Source of the DNA: Cristatella mucedo
Taxonomy: Eukaryota; Bryozoa; Phylactolaemata; Cristatellidae
Length of the DNA: 64,000 nt
NCBI GenBank assembly: GCA_009760855.2
Contig: WPIO01000014.1
Location: 5,864,001 to 5,928,000, forward strand
Direction: 5' to 3'
Positions 1-36,655 of this stretch are shown here, in pieces. Numbering within the stretch: the first letter of the stretch is position 1; every line of letters starts with the position of its first letter. A model generated the notes under the pieces. It saw only the letters and a list, made by a program, of their open reading frames with translations, searched no databases and was not told the origin of the DNA. The position numbers were made by a program, and so were the translations under genes.

Positions 1-145
1 CAATACATGACCGAAGTCTAAAGGAATGCCCGACTCAGGCAGTAGTTAAATGGCCAGGTTGCATAAGCTCGGGTCACGCTTTGAAGACGGCAATTGCGTG
101 AAGTCTAAGCAGAGGAGGGCTCTTGAGTCGAGAGTCGTCAAATGT

Positions 146-215
146 AAAGTGCCTAGAAAGAGATTGCGTTCTCTTAGGGCGCTATATCTAATGCACTATT
201 TTTTTATTATTGATC
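146..215 (+). mobile_element. L2-like LINE 3' tail
   Basis: It contains the tail hairpin (AAGTGCCTAGAAAGAGA then GTTCTCTTAGGGCGC) and an AT-rich TTATTATT end. It is the same 3' unit as in the longer LINE copies in this window. Confidence 0.7.
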
Positions 216-383
216 TCTGCGCTCACCTCTATTGCTTCACTCTCCCAGCTCTCTTTGTCGCCTCCTGTGATGTCTAACTGGCTGTTAGAGCTCCCCTCGC
301 CCCCTCATCGTCGTATCTACTGCATCCTCTCTGTAGAATTTGCTCTTGCCAACTGATTTAGTGGCAACAGTAGGTTTCCTTTC

Positions 384-605
384 ATGTGGGTTCAAGGCTC
401 TGCTCTAGGGAACGAGAGGTCACACGCAAAGCGTATGCCATGGCGGATGCAGCATTTAAGCAGTTCAGCGGGTATAAAAGAGCAGACTTGCCTATCCCAG
501 AGACTCGTTTTGCCAACGTTTGGTCAAGTACTGGAATCGCTAGTGAACTCATTAGGTTGCCGCTCCACCCAGGTGCTTAGCAGACAGCCCTGGTCAATAA
601 AATAA
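384..605 (+). promoter_or_regulatory. possible LTR/promoter fragment (TATA box and AATAAA)
   Basis: GGGTATAAAAGAGC lies at about 470-483 and CAATAAAATAAAC at about 595. This spacing of TATA box and poly(A) signal is typical of a retrotransposon LTR. No TG...CA ends or target duplication were found, so this is only a candidate. Confidence 0.25.
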
Positions 606-609
606 ACAA

Positions 610-787
610 ATAAATACTAGCTGATTTAGCAGCCTCTTTTGCAGAGCGACAGAAGAGCCTTTACGGCTATCACCGCCGCTTGCAGTGGCGATTAAGTATC
701 ACCCACCGTAGGATTCGAACCCACGACATCGGGACCGATGTCGTGAAACCAACCGCCTTACCTAGTGTACCATCACTGCTCGCCAAT
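610..787 (-). mobile_element. tRNA-derived SINE, family B
   Basis: On the minus strand this reads tRNA-like head, B box GGGTTCGAATCC, then CGCCACTGCAAGCG and a TCTTCTGTCGCT-like end. Near-copies occur at 15093-15267, 43388-43562, 46118-46262 and (plus) 44190-44385. The stretch around 740 (CGGGACCGATGTCG) is variable between copies. Confidence 0.8.
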
Positions 788-941
788 CTGACTACGTCTC
801 GAAAAATCCAAGCTTGCGTTCTGCAGACGGCAGCAGAACCGTTTGCTTGGCTTCCGAGCAGCAGCTGAGGCTTGACAAGTGTGAATACACAGAACCCTTT
901 GACAATGGTTTTGTGAATAGAGCTTGAAAAATTGAAGCTCC

Positions 942-1817
942 GGAATAATAATAATAGCAATAATAAAGCATCTGTATAGCGCCCTCAGAGAACTGAATCT
1001 CGTCCTATGCAATTTGCAGATGCTATATAGAAAGCACCACCAAAGGATTGGTGGTAACATCAGCAAGCACTAGGCACAGTGTCAGCAGGCTCATGTGTGC
1101 TTACGAAGGACTAATCCCAAAGATCCGCAAAATACTATAATAAACATGCGCTTGTAAGCTTCTTTTTAAACGTCGTCATGTCAGGCAACGTTGTGACGTG
1201 AGCCGGTAGTGAGATCCAGGCTTTGGGAGCATGCGAACTAAAGGTATGGTCTCCAACGGTTGAACGTTTGTACGCGGTTTGGTTGAACGATTCGAGTCAG
1301 AACAGTGAGTTGGACGATTCTATATCTGGCGCGTGAGTAGCTCTGATAGGTAGGCTGGAGCCAGAGAATTAAGGTATCTAAAAGTGAGCGACAAAACCTT
1401 GAAGTCGATCCGTTGCTTGACTGGTAGCCAGTGCAGGTCGGCGAGAAGTGGTGTGATGTGGCAACTGCGACGCTCACGACAGATAAGCCTAGCTACAGAG
1501 TTTTGCACCAGCAGTAAGCGCCTGATTGCACATGCCGGTTGACCAGCAAGCAGTGAGTTACAGAAGTCGAAACGGGATGTTGAACATGCGTGGACCAATT
1601 TGGATATAGCATATCTGTCTAAGCAAGGCCGCAATTTAGCAATGTTATGTAGCTGAAAGAAGCCAGACTTTGCTGTGGAGCTGATGCGATCGACTAATGA
1701 AAGGTCACTGTAGAACAGGACACCTCGATTGCGTGCATTTCTAACAGGAGATGTGCTGGCAGAGCCGATTTTGAGTGTTAGCCTTTCCAATTTCTGAATC
1801 ACACTGGGTTTGCCCAT
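942..1817 (-). mobile_element. L2/CR1-type LINE, 3' part with RT C-terminal region
   Basis: A 165-codon minus-strand frame (1817-1320) holds the RT C-terminal region: RFDFCNSLLAGQP, RLLLVQNSVARL, ITPLLADLHWLPVKQRIDF and LAPAYLSELL. Below it are the 3' UTR and the tail hairpin at 970-1025, ending in ATT repeats near 945. It is 5'-truncated and partly open, so relatively young among the copies here. It is transposon sequence, not a host gene. Confidence 0.88.
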
Positions 1818-2289
1818 AACTAGTAGGTTGGGAATCGTGCTGCTGACCCATGCAGGTCAAGCTGCACACAGAAAGGTCAACTCAACCTACTACGTCTTTA
1901 AACGTCCTACAGAATTCCGCACCATCTGCCACACATTGCATGCAAACGTTGAAGACAGCTTCTCGTAAACTTCAAGAGACGCTTACCACGGGCGTAACGA
2001 AGAGGGGCCGGAGGGCTCCGTTCCCCTGGACCAACCAGGCGGAGCATATCGGGAATCCTAGGGCCTAGCTCCTCGCCCCCTCACCTTCCTGCGACTAGCC
2101 ACCCGCCGATAAGTCACGGCTGGGGCCCTCTTTGGCTTAAATAGACCTGGCTGCGACAATGCTATATACTTGGGATTTGCATACTGCTAAACTCCTTAAA
2201 GTCAACTCAACAGTCCAATCAGGAAGAAATGCAAACCCAGTGACTAGCACGTAAACCGCACATCCTAGATGCTTAAGACGCGAGCTAAG
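1818..2289. other. no gene recognised
   Basis: A small plus-strand frame (1850-2068) has no recognisable protein. Nothing else stands out. Confidence 0.5.
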
Positions 2290-3200
2290 GAGAGAAGTCA
2301 CTTGTATCGACGGCGTTAACCGACGCGAAGGAATAAGTGGGCCCGCGCGGGAGACCTGCCTCAGTTTCCGCCATCATGCAGTACCGGCAGGCCCATGCTG
2401 CACGAAAGGCGACGGAAAAGTCGCCCTCAAGACCACCGAGCAAGGAGCTGCGCGCGCTCGCAAGATAGGGCCAGGTTCGCGCCGCGAATCTCTCCGCCGC
2501 CTCCTCCGAGGTCATCGAGGCTCGCACGTCCGGCCGACGTGCCATTCATCCTAACTGACTGCCGGTACGAGGACGGCGCTCGCGCGGCTTCGCTCACCTT
2601 CGATTCGTGCGCTCGCTCCTCCGAAATCGCTCACGCGCGCGCGCGCGCCCCCCGCACAGCCGACGTCGGCGGTGGCGAGCAAGAGGTGGAGCAGAATCTG
2701 AGGTGGCGGCGGCGGCCGCGGAGGCGGCGGCGGCGGCGGCGGCGAGAGCGAGGCGGCGGCGGCGATAAGAGGAGGGGCAGCGCAGGACGAGCGACGCGGC
2801 GGCGGCGGCTGCGCGCTTGCGCGGCGGCGCGGCGACACGCTCCGCCGACCGCTCTCGCTCTTCGTCATCGCTCCGCCGGATCGATGGCCACGAATTAGTC
2901 GAGTTTCATCAAACATTGGTGCTGCCATTGTGAATGACGAGCGGTCACAATGCAGTAACCGTCGATTAGCTGTCGCATTGTGGCCGCTATTGAGCCGACA
3001 GCCGCCGCCCGGTCAGCGGTTACCTTTCGCGGCGTCTTGCTCCTGCCGTGCGCCGTACGCGGCTTCGCCTCCGTGCGCGCGTGCGCGCGCGCCGAGCGGA
3101 TTCTTCTTCGGACGCATGCCGCAACGAGGGAGACCAGGTAGCCCCGGTAGCCCTTTGCGACGCGTTCATACTGTCCAGCAATACCGATAACGCCTGAAGG
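2290..3200. promoter_or_regulatory. GC-rich, CpG-rich block with CGG runs; probable promoter/5' exon of another gene
   Basis: This segment is far more GC- and CpG-rich than its surroundings and carries CGG-type trinucleotide runs at 2700-2770 and 2800-2832. Such blocks usually mark transcription starts. On the minus strand an ATGATGGCGG at 2377-2368 has the look of a start codon overlapping a YY1-type site, with a possible donor GGCAG/GTCTCC after base 2356; any further exons would lie left of the window. Long Pro- or Arg-rich open frames across the block on both strands follow from base composition and are not called genes. Confidence 0.4.
2700..2835. repeat. CGG/GGC trinucleotide-rich tract
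   Basis: There are interrupted runs of GGC units at 2703-2747, 2752-2763 and 2798-2810 inside the CpG block. If transcribed from the minus strand it would read as CCG repeats in a 5' UTR. Confidence 0.85.
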
Positions 3201-3589
3201 TGGCGTCAATTATCGCGATTGTCTGTGTTCTAATTACTAAATTGATACTTGCTTTGTTGAAATTAAGCGAAGCTCAAATGTGCAAAGTTGGCCGACATAC
3301 GTTGCACGTCTTATCTTAATGCTTCGGTAGATTACAACTCGTTAGCGCCACGGCAAGCGTCCATGACCCGGATGGCTTGCATCGCGTCTTGTAGCTACCC
3401 TTAACGGTCTGCGGCGAAGTAATCTGCTCTCAGCAACAAATGTTACATAAAGTAAATCTGGAGCGATTGCATTTGCTATCTGAAGACCGTGTGCGCTAGC
3501 GATCAGGAAAGACTTCGGGATAAATCGGAGGGGTCGCAGTTTTAGCAGACTTGTGAACATTATATAATTTTCTTGACATTCTTCCTTAA

Positions 3590-3720
3590 CGATAATAATA
3601 TTAACGCATTTGATGTAACGCCCTCAAAGAACTCAATCTCTTTCAATGCACTTTAAATTTGCTGCAAAAGAAGCACGATCAAATGGTTAGTGGTAGCATG
3701 CTCAATAAACAACAAGAATA
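3590..3720 (-). mobile_element. L2-like LINE 3' tail
   Basis: This is the tail hairpin in reverse orientation (ACGCCCTCAAAGAACTC to AATCTCTTT) with the downstream AAAGGAAGCACGATC-like segment seen in other copies. Confidence 0.7.
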
Positions 3721-3852
3721 ACAAGAATTAAGTACAGAGGCTGACTGGTCCGGGCCATTGGAGGTAATAGTATAAGAACGCGTAGGCGCTACGCCAGAAA
3801 CTTTGGTTGGCTAACAGGGAACACTGGTTCATCTAATGCGGAATAAAAACCG

Positions 3853-3868
3853 AAGCTTCGCGAAGCTT
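3853..3868. repeat. 16-bp perfect palindrome
   Basis: AAGCTTCGCGAAGCTT is self-complementary. The surrounding sequence is echoed around 4020-4090 and 4440-4480 (AAATGGCAGCTGC and AATAAAAACCG motifs), suggesting an old internally repeated element. Confidence 0.7.
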
Positions 3869-4094
3869 TTACAGAAATGGCAATTGAATCGCAGTTCGAA
3901 ATTGCACGGCGGCCTGGGCCATTGCATTAGAATGCGGATGCGAAATTGCGCGAAATTTTGAGGGTGAACCCATACCACCATTTTCTATGACGTGGATTTA
4001 AAACAACAGTTTTGCATTGTCCATTGTGGAAATGGCAGCTGCATCGCCGTTTGAATCGGTACATATGCTCGCTGACCCAGGCCATTGGTGGTCA

Positions 4095-4385
4095 AGTGCA
4101 GGATGTATCTCCGTCAGTAACTCCACAGAGTCATAAAGACGATGTGGGTGTTACGCTGGAGAGTTTTGTATAGCGCACTCACAGCCTAAGCGGCTTTTCG
4201 GTAGGCATTCGGTAGCCAACAGACTTCGTCTCACGCAACAAAGAGAAAGTGGGAAGCATAGCAGAGTCAGGAGAGCAGTTGAGGTAGTGAGTAGCATGGA
4301 AGTAGCAGTTCAGGACCACTGAAAAAGATGTGCCATAGTCGGCAGTTGGAGAGTAGTTGTCGTTGCGTCAGGATAACGCGAAAGC
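4095..4385 (-). mobile_element. second L2-like LINE family (family 2), 3' part
   Basis: It shares long near-identical stretches with 18385-18725, 44600-45050 and 63880-64000, for example GTATAGCGCACTCACAGCC and AAGTGGGAAGCATAGC. In longer copies the minus strand encodes the RT C-terminal end, so this is a LINE 3' fragment. Confidence 0.75.
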
Positions 4386-4619
4386 GAGACTGCGAGAAAT
4401 TTGGCTGCAAACCCGCAGCATCATTCTGTATGATTTGAAATAAAAACCGCTATGTTCTGACGTTTATTGCGGAAGTGGCAGCTCCAGATCTAACAAAAGG
4501 AGATTTTAACAACTGGAGATAGCGTTTGACATTGCGACAGCGACAGAGCAGTCGCAAAAATAGGTCGCAGCGATTGAAAAGGGTTCCAAGCATTCGACTG
4601 CCGAACCTTTGCCGTTGAC

Positions 4620-6900
4620 AGGATGAGCGGACCGCACTCTAAGGTAACCACCCGCGAATGCGCCTCTTGCGACTCAGCGCAGCACGAACGGCGCAGGTGC
4701 CCTCATTACCGCAGCATACGCCACATCTGCCGGATACAAGGTCATATTCAAAGACTGTGTGTAAAGGTTAAGAACGGCATCCTATGCGAGCGGCAGAAAA
4801 GACGATCGCCAGAGAAACAAGTTCATACAACTTAGAGGACGTCAGAAAAGTGTCAGACGACGTCGTTTTTATTCATTCTTCGAGAAGTGCGACGCACAAA
4901 CCGGGCACGATACGGGTCCGTGTTGAAGGAACACCTGTTCAAATCGAATTCGACACGGGATCTAGCATTTCTACACTATTCTTGCATGAGTATAAACGTG
5001 TCTGTCCTCACCTCCCCCTGAACCCTACGAATATTACACTACGATCGTATGGTGGTACTGCGGAGATATCTCCTGTTGGCGTAATTCATCCTGGGATGAA
5101 TACCAAGGAAAGAAAAGTCCAAGCTCGACTATTGTCCTTGCCGAAACCGACGTACCACTGTGCGGCAGAGAATGGATGGTGGCTTTTGATCTCGATATCG
5201 GCAGGATGCTATCCACAAGCGAGAAAAACTATTCGCAGAATGAGAAAGAGACCTTTCACTTATTTTCGGCGTGATGCGTTTTCATCTATATTTGTATAGG
5301 CGGAAATTCTTGCTGCTTACCGATCACCGCCCACTTATTACTATCGTCCGGACCTAAGACCGGCATTCCGCCCATCGCTGCCATGCATATGCAGCGTTGG
5401 GCTGCGGTGTTGTCTGCATACACGTATAGCATCGAGTACAGGCGGTCAGAAGATCATGCTAATGCTGATGCTATGTCACGACTACCATTGCCACGTAAGG
5501 AAGACCCCTGTACAGAGACCACCTTGTTCCACGTTGATCATTTTGCTATGCTTCCTGTGACTATGCAAACCGTTCGGGCAGTGTTCAGAAGCGACCCAAC
5601 GGTATCTGCTGCTTATGACACAATGATGAGGGGATGGCCGGCAAGAAATCCGTCACCAGCCTTGACTCCATACTACAACTGCAGACAGGAACTGGCAATA
5701 CCTGATGGGTGTCTGCTTCGGGGCACGTGACTAGTCATACCCACTTCCCTACGCGGCCAGCTCTTGCAGGAGCTTCACGACGGCCATCTCGGCATAGTTA
5801 AATTGAAAGCGACTGCTAGAAACTACGTCTGGTGGCCGGGCATAGATAGTGACGTAAAATCTGTGTGCTGTAGCTGTCCTCATTGCAACAAAGTGAGACA
5901 TACACCGCCAGTAACCTCGCATAAGTGGAGTGACCCAGCCGGACCATTGCAACGTATTCACATTAATTTTGCCGGGCCACTTGACAACCACTATTTCCTA
6001 ATAGTTGTAGATGCGCTCTCGAAGTGGCCCGAAGTGTTCCGAATGAGAGAGGCAGCGTCTGGCACCAAAATCTCGACTCTACGGACACTTTTTGCCTGAT
6101 TGAGTCTATCCAGGGTAATTGTGTCTGACAACGAACGGCATTTCACATCTAATGATTTTGCTAGCTTCCTGCAGGCTAACGGCATCCGGCACTTCCTTTC
6201 GGCACTTTATCACCCACAGAGCAACGGACCAGCTGAGCGCTTTGTACAAACTTTCAAGCGGGCATATGATGCAGCTGCAGTGCAGGCGATCCGCAGCAAT
6301 CCATCGACCAGTTCCTGCTAAAATACCGCTCCTCTGAGAATGCTTCGACCGGGTCCACTCCATCGAAGTTACTTCCGGGCCGAAATGTTCACAGGCGCCT
6401 GGATCTGATTCGTCCGGCCACTGAAGGTGCTGCCTTACCTTCATCTCCAACTAAGCCTCACAGATATGTAAATGGGGACCTAGTCTGGTACAGGAATTAG
6501 CGAAACAGGACGACCATTAGGCTGCCAAGGGCAATGTGGTGATTGCGTGATTCGTCACCAAAACCAGCTTCACCGGCAAGATTGTATGCCATATGCTGAC
6601 CAGGTGACACAGGAAAGGGTGAGCAGGGCCCTAGAATACGAAAACCTGCTACCAGTTGTACACCCAATGCTGGTGCTAATAATAATGCTTCAGCTGAACC
6701 AGAAGCCGCTGACATAATCAGCCAAGGGCCTATTGTAGCAGCTGAGAGTACCATGACCTGTACTGACCCACAGCTACACCTTGATACTGCTGACAATAAA
6801 GGTGTTACTCCAGGTCCGTGCCCTCATTTTCGCTCGGAATGATAACGCCGCCTAAGAGCAAAGATCGCCTGCCGTACCGTACCGCCACAGGCTAGACTTC
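4620..6900 (+). pseudogene. Ty3/Gypsy retroelement remnant 1, most of reverse transcriptase deleted
   Basis: Domains in order: CCHC-like gag knuckle near 4660-4760 (CASC...C-H...C spacing, imperfect), aspartic protease at 4905-5090 (EFDTGSSISTLF with the DTG active site), end of RNase H with its LTDHRPL motif (~5190-5330), an ADAMSRLPLP segment (5383-5500), integrase zinc finger and core (~5764-6290: CPHCNK, VSDNERHF, ALYHPQSNG) and a GDLVWYR tail near 6470. The frame is broken by stops near 6098 and 6320 and by shifts. Protease sequence runs almost directly into RNase H near 5210-5220, so most of the RT is missing. No LTRs were located. It cannot encode working proteins. Confidence 0.85.
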
Positions 6901-7317
6901 CGAGCCTCGACCTCTAGATAGCACCGTAGCCACCTCAGTCTGCCAATTTGCTAGGTAATCAAAGCCGACCGCCGGCAGTGCACCGTTGCGGCTTGTTTCT
7001 AAACTGACATCTGGATGTTTCCTGCATTACTAGCAGTAAGCAGTTATTGTCGAGTTTGCAAAACAGTCGAACAATGTGCTGACATCGGCGTCAGTTCAAA
7101 ATACAAAAGTGCACACTTAAAGATTATCCAACGAAGGGAATTACCTGACGAGCTCGACTGTACGAGCAGCAAGGCTCGAGTAGACTTCGTGAGTAAGGCC
7201 ATCGGCGGTTTTAACGACCAGCGTTATTCTTTTTGTGGCGCCTAAAGCTTGGACTTTTCTCTCTTATTGCAAGGCTGCATTTTGCATTCACTCCAATGCT
7301 TTCGGACACTATGATTA

Positions 7318-7480
7318 TATAACTCATTTTTACAGCGCCCTAAGAGAAATAAATCTCCATCGAGGCGCTTCACATAAGCTGCATGGCTCAAGCCCACGAC
7401 CTGGATCGTAAAGGTGAACACATTGACTTCAGTAGTTAAAGGTTAAAAGCACCTTAACTCCTGGACCCAACCAGCAAGCT
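7318..7480 (-). mobile_element. tRNA-derived SINE, family A (with L2-like tail)
   Basis: On the minus strand it reads head (AGTTAAGGTGC-type A box), a GGGCTTGAGCC-type B box, GTGAAGCGCCT and the LINE tail hairpin, ending near 7318. It is a degraded copy of the elements at 37420 and 45340. Confidence 0.7.
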
Positions 7481-8346
7481 CGTTATCTAAGCTCAAGGCG
7501 ACTGCATATTTGCATCGGTGCAAAACCTGCTTAAAAATCTAATCCTTATGTCTGCAAACAACTTGATGGAGACCCAGAACTTTGTACGGAACAGCTAGTT
7601 CCCAAACCAATCAAGGGTGTGCTGCACTGTCAAGATACCTACAGGTTGTGTGAGCCTATGTCTGTGTGGCGATGTGTGTTTGTGTGTGTGCCTGCATGTG
7701 TGCACAGTGTGTGTGCACTGTGGAGAAAGACTTGGCTTGTCTCCTTCAACCAAACCGGCCTGACGACGCTTGATTATAATAAATGACAACAGTAGGTATA
7801 CCTTGACATTCTATGATTATCGTCAGGATGTGCTCTCTAAATATATCATGCCGCACGAAATACCAAGCTTCCACTGCTGCAGCAGCAGACGTAACAGCAG
7901 TGCACAAAAATCACACGCACACACATATCCTACACATAAATAATGTCAATGTATTGAATTACATAACAATTCAATATATGAATGTGCGCCAGTCACAAGG
8001 TTAAGAATCTCTCCATCAGTAATCCACCCAGCTGTCATCGGAGGTGAGCAGGGAACAAAATGACAGCAGCAGCACGCACGCACCATGCTACGCCGAACCA
8101 TATTCTTAGACGGTTGGCCATTGTGGACAACGACGTCTGCTGCGAGCAAAGTGAATCAGGCTGCACAAGTGCATCTGCTGCACGCCACAGAAGCATAAGG
8201 GACGCCTTCAAAATGCACAAACGACGAGTGCTGACACCACTCTCTCTCTCTCGAAGAAGAAGAAGAAGTAGAAGAAGAAACTCTCGGCTGCTGGACCGCG
8301 ATCACGCGCCCACGATCTGCCGGTATGCGTCGTGCCGATTCCCCGC
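7481..8346 (-). other. melted 3' UTR/downstream region
   Basis: This lies immediately after the melted stop. It holds a TG-rich simple repeat (about 7660-7720) and a short CACA run near 7915, but no recognisable gene. The small open frames over 7595-8365 look like chance frames. Confidence 0.45.
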
Positions 8347-33117
<24,771 letters not shown>

Positions 33118-34650
33118 TGTCTGTGCGGTCGCTTCAGTGATACAGCTCGTTTCGTCCTTCCATCACATCATGCTGACACTGCTGTCAACAGTAAGCCAGG
33201 CAGAGCCGCCGCTGAGCGACGTCTGAAACTACATACAAACCATGCCGACTAATCGGGAGTTTCACTAAAGACAATGTCAGCTCACATATTCTTAGTCAAT
33301 GGTGGACTGACAAGCATAATAAGGCTATATGGCTAGTGAGGAGCAGCCAACAGCCAGCCAGATGTCAAGTGCCGTGCTGGCAAAAGTGAACAAGAACCAT
33401 AGGCAGAACCAACTTCTCAGCACTGATCCAAGTTTATGGGGAAACAGGGGCCGAAGTAATACACTAATAACAGAAACCAACCATGCAAGGAAGATCTTAC
33501 ATTTAGCGACTTAATTGATGTGGCTACACAAGCACAGCACAGGGGAGGTGCTTGGTGGGACAGTAAAATGAATGCCTCGACGTCTCGTCTAACAGTGCGA
33601 TAGCAGGTAAGCTGGCCACTCCCACAAACCCCAGTAAAAACAGCAACTGCAATTCAGCGCACCATCTCAGTTTATCACGTTTTATCTAACCTCCAACCAG
33701 CATCACACATTAGCTGTAGGCAAAACCCCCTGGACACTTCACCTCGTCACCGACAGAAGTTGACCTTTTGACAACGATATTCAGTTTATGAGAGACTACG
33801 AAATAAAGACCACGGTGAGGAATTATGACGACTCAGTAAGCTATATAAATCTAGTCTATATATATAAATCCATCCGTCACTGGCAGTCCGGTGACCAACA
33901 TTATCAGATACTGCCAAGATCTACGAATTGCCACCACCGCCTTCCTTCAACACTAACGAACAAAACTGTTTCGGCTATGGATAACGAACGGCATTCACTC
34001 CTATGGCAGCTACAATAAGAGGCTAGTTCGCAACTGAATTGCTCTCTGCTTGAGCTTCGTTCTCTCTTGCCCCACCTTTCAAGCTGAGGCAAGCCGACAG
34101 CACTATGTTTCCCGGCGAGCAACTATTCAGGATCAACTTAGGGAACTTCCATTCTACAAGATATTAATTCATTTAATTACTTGCTATATTTATTTCTTAT
34201 CTCAAATACAAGAGTTTACTCTCGTACGTCGGTCAGGTCCAGGACAGTTCGAGTACCGTCCACCAAGCAGGTAGCATTAACTCTTCAATAGCTGCAAAAG
34301 CTGTGAGAAGACAGTATAAATTTGCGAAGCTATAAACTCACTGTCTTCACTGGGTCAGCCGTCTTAGTTGTACATGAAAGATCCCAGCAGCAGCTATAAA
34401 GAAAATCGGGTGCAATAAACAGCAAAACATAGCACCTAGTGAACCAGCTTTACCGAGTTCAGATGTGAAGTCAACTGTAGGCGTCGAAGTCAAGCGCTAA
34501 ACTATTCTCTTACCCTCAAAAGTCTGAGTAGCCAAAACTTATCCGATTGCAGGCCTCGCCAGCATAAAAAACTATCTTATCGGTCATGAAGGAGCGCTAG
34601 GTGCTAAGCTCAAAATCTTTTAGCATCCCAGCCCGGATACAGCATCGCTG
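33118..34650. other. melted 5' flank
   Basis: This probably holds the 5' UTR or an upstream non-coding exon and promoter of melted, but I found no decisive splice site, TATA box or CpG block. No protein gene was recognised. Confidence 0.4.
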
Positions 34651-34813
34651 ACCAATGGGCAGCGAAGGTCACAGTGTACGATCAAGGCTGGCCTTACAGC
34701 GAGGCATGCATTTTTTTCATTTCGGTTTCCAAGTTAAAGAGCGCGCTCACTGCTCCAGCTGGTGCGCTATTACCCAACGTCTATTGAAGACTCGAGCTAG
34801 GCTCGAGGTCTTT

Positions 34814-34882
34814 GTAGTCTCGTGTTTCTTTGCATATGCATGGTTTCTAGATCGCCGGGCACACCGGCACTCGGCTGGTGCT
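34814..34882 (+). repeat. direct repeat flanking the Gypsy-2 remnant, left copy
   Basis: TCTCGTGTTTCTTTGCATATG, then CCGGCACTCGGCTGGTGCT, matches 37821-37888 at roughly 80% by eye. The two copies bracket most of the element, as decayed LTRs or a duplicated internal segment would. Confidence 0.6.
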
Positions 34883-36574
34883 TTCCCCTCCTTTATGGCG
34901 GGCCTTCCCTCGGTACGAGCGCTCATCGAAAACTCCGAGGCGTCTGCGCTAGTGGATACTGGTTGGTCGACGTCCACCATTTCGGCGGCGCTTGCGGACC
35001 CTGCGATGGTGAGGTGAACGCGCGAGCAGGTCGTGATGATTAATGGAGCTACTACTGTATGCAAGTCCACGTTTATCGCGACGGTAGTCCTCTGCGCATG
35101 AACGATAGTGCCGGACTGCCTTGTGTCAGATGTCGTTCCTAGTTTTGAGCTGCTACTTGGTATGGACTCCATTGAACTTCTAGTTTTTTCGTGTTTATTG
35201 GTCCCTTTTCTGTCCAATTTGAGTTCATGGGCCATAAGGGAGTTCTAGAGCCAGTTCATGCCGATGTCGTCGTGGTGGCGTTTGCCGGTGCCAACCGGGC
35301 TGTAGCATCGACTGCTGATGTGCTGACTTAAGACAAGGAAGACAATGACTTCAAGGTAGTTCTCCATCAGGGACGCTGGTTAGTCAAGTAAGAGTGAACA
35401 AATCGTGTTGTTGTACCCTAACTGACGAATCATGTTGCTTCGTATTATGTAGCAGAGGACATTCGTGCTGATTATGAAAAAGTAGTTGAGTGGATCAATG
35501 AAGTACAACCACTAACTGGCCATGTGGTGGCCTGATCTCTCTTATTGCTATCGTACAGGCAAGTAAGGGCAAGGTGAGTCCCATAATGGAGTACCGAGAA
35601 CTAAATAAGTTTGTCTCCAGTCGCACGGCTGGCAAAAAGTACATTTACATGTGTATTTTAATCCAGCTTTCTGGCGATATCAGGTCGGCGAATATAAGGG
35701 CCGTCAGTACTGCCTCACACGACTTAATGTCGTCCGAAAATAATGACCTCGATCGTGACAATGTCCTGTCCATGGAGGAGCGAGTTTTCACTGGAACCGA
35801 TGCGTTTTTTCACGATATTGTCGTCAACAACGGCGTCGTCTCAAATGCTGAGGTAATCGACTTGCTACGAACATTCGGTTTGGAGGCTAAGCCGCCGGAA
35901 AGCCTCGCTGGCGGAAAGGTTCTTGGCCTTCACGTATGCAGGTCGAACGAAGGAGGGGAGCTTTGTTGGCGCGATAACGTGTTGAGCGTATTGCCAAGTG
36001 CCTTATCTCGACCGCAGCTGTTTTCGTGGTGTGTACAGCTGATCGGAAATTTCCCAGTGGCGGACTGGCATCGCCCGGCCTGCAGTTGGTGGCGACGTCG
36101 GTTGGGACTCAGTCGTCGGCGAAAATTTCATAGCCATTGCGAATGAATTGCTGCAACGATTGCATGCCAATGATCCGGTTTCAGGCAGTTGGAATGTACC
36201 AAATCGGGATTGTGGCATCATTTGGTGAATCCCAGCAGCCTTTCGAGCGCCACGTGCCAGAATATAGGAGGAAGACTAGTAGAGGATGCCTCCTGGCTAC
36301 GAAAAGCTGACGACCTTGCCCACATCAACCTTTTTGAGCTGGAGGCCGCCATCAAAGGCCTCAACCTGGTAAATGTTTGGTCCTTGCATCAAGTAGAGAT
36401 TCGGACAGTTTCAGCAACTGTCCATGAATCGCTACAATCGCTGCTGGTTGGGGTAAGCATGTACGAGCCCACGGCATGAGGGAGGCACTCATCAGACGCA
36501 GGCTAGCATCGATCGCCGAGATGGTGTCCGATTTGGGACGGCAGGCTTCGGTAGTCCTGGTGCGATCGTCCGAC

Positions 36575-36655
36575 AATAATAATAATAATAATAATTCACT
36601 TGATAAAGCGCCCTCAGAGAACTTAATCTCGCTCTAGGCGCTTTACATAAAGCCG
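36575..36655 (-). mobile_element. L2-like LINE 3' tail inserted in the Gypsy remnant
   Basis: (ATA)n at 36576-36594 is followed by the reverse tail hairpin (AGCGCCCTCAGAGAACTTA to GCTCTAGGCGC). It interrupts the RNase H/connection reading near GTCCGACA. Confidence 0.85.

Noticed and set aside
1320-1817. 165-residue open frame as a host gene
   Set aside because: It is the C-terminal part of an L2-type LINE reverse transcriptase.
2395-2928. Arg-rich (plus) and Pro-rich (minus) frames over the CGG block
   Set aside because: Composition-driven; no recognisable domain, and CGG runs read as open in several frames.
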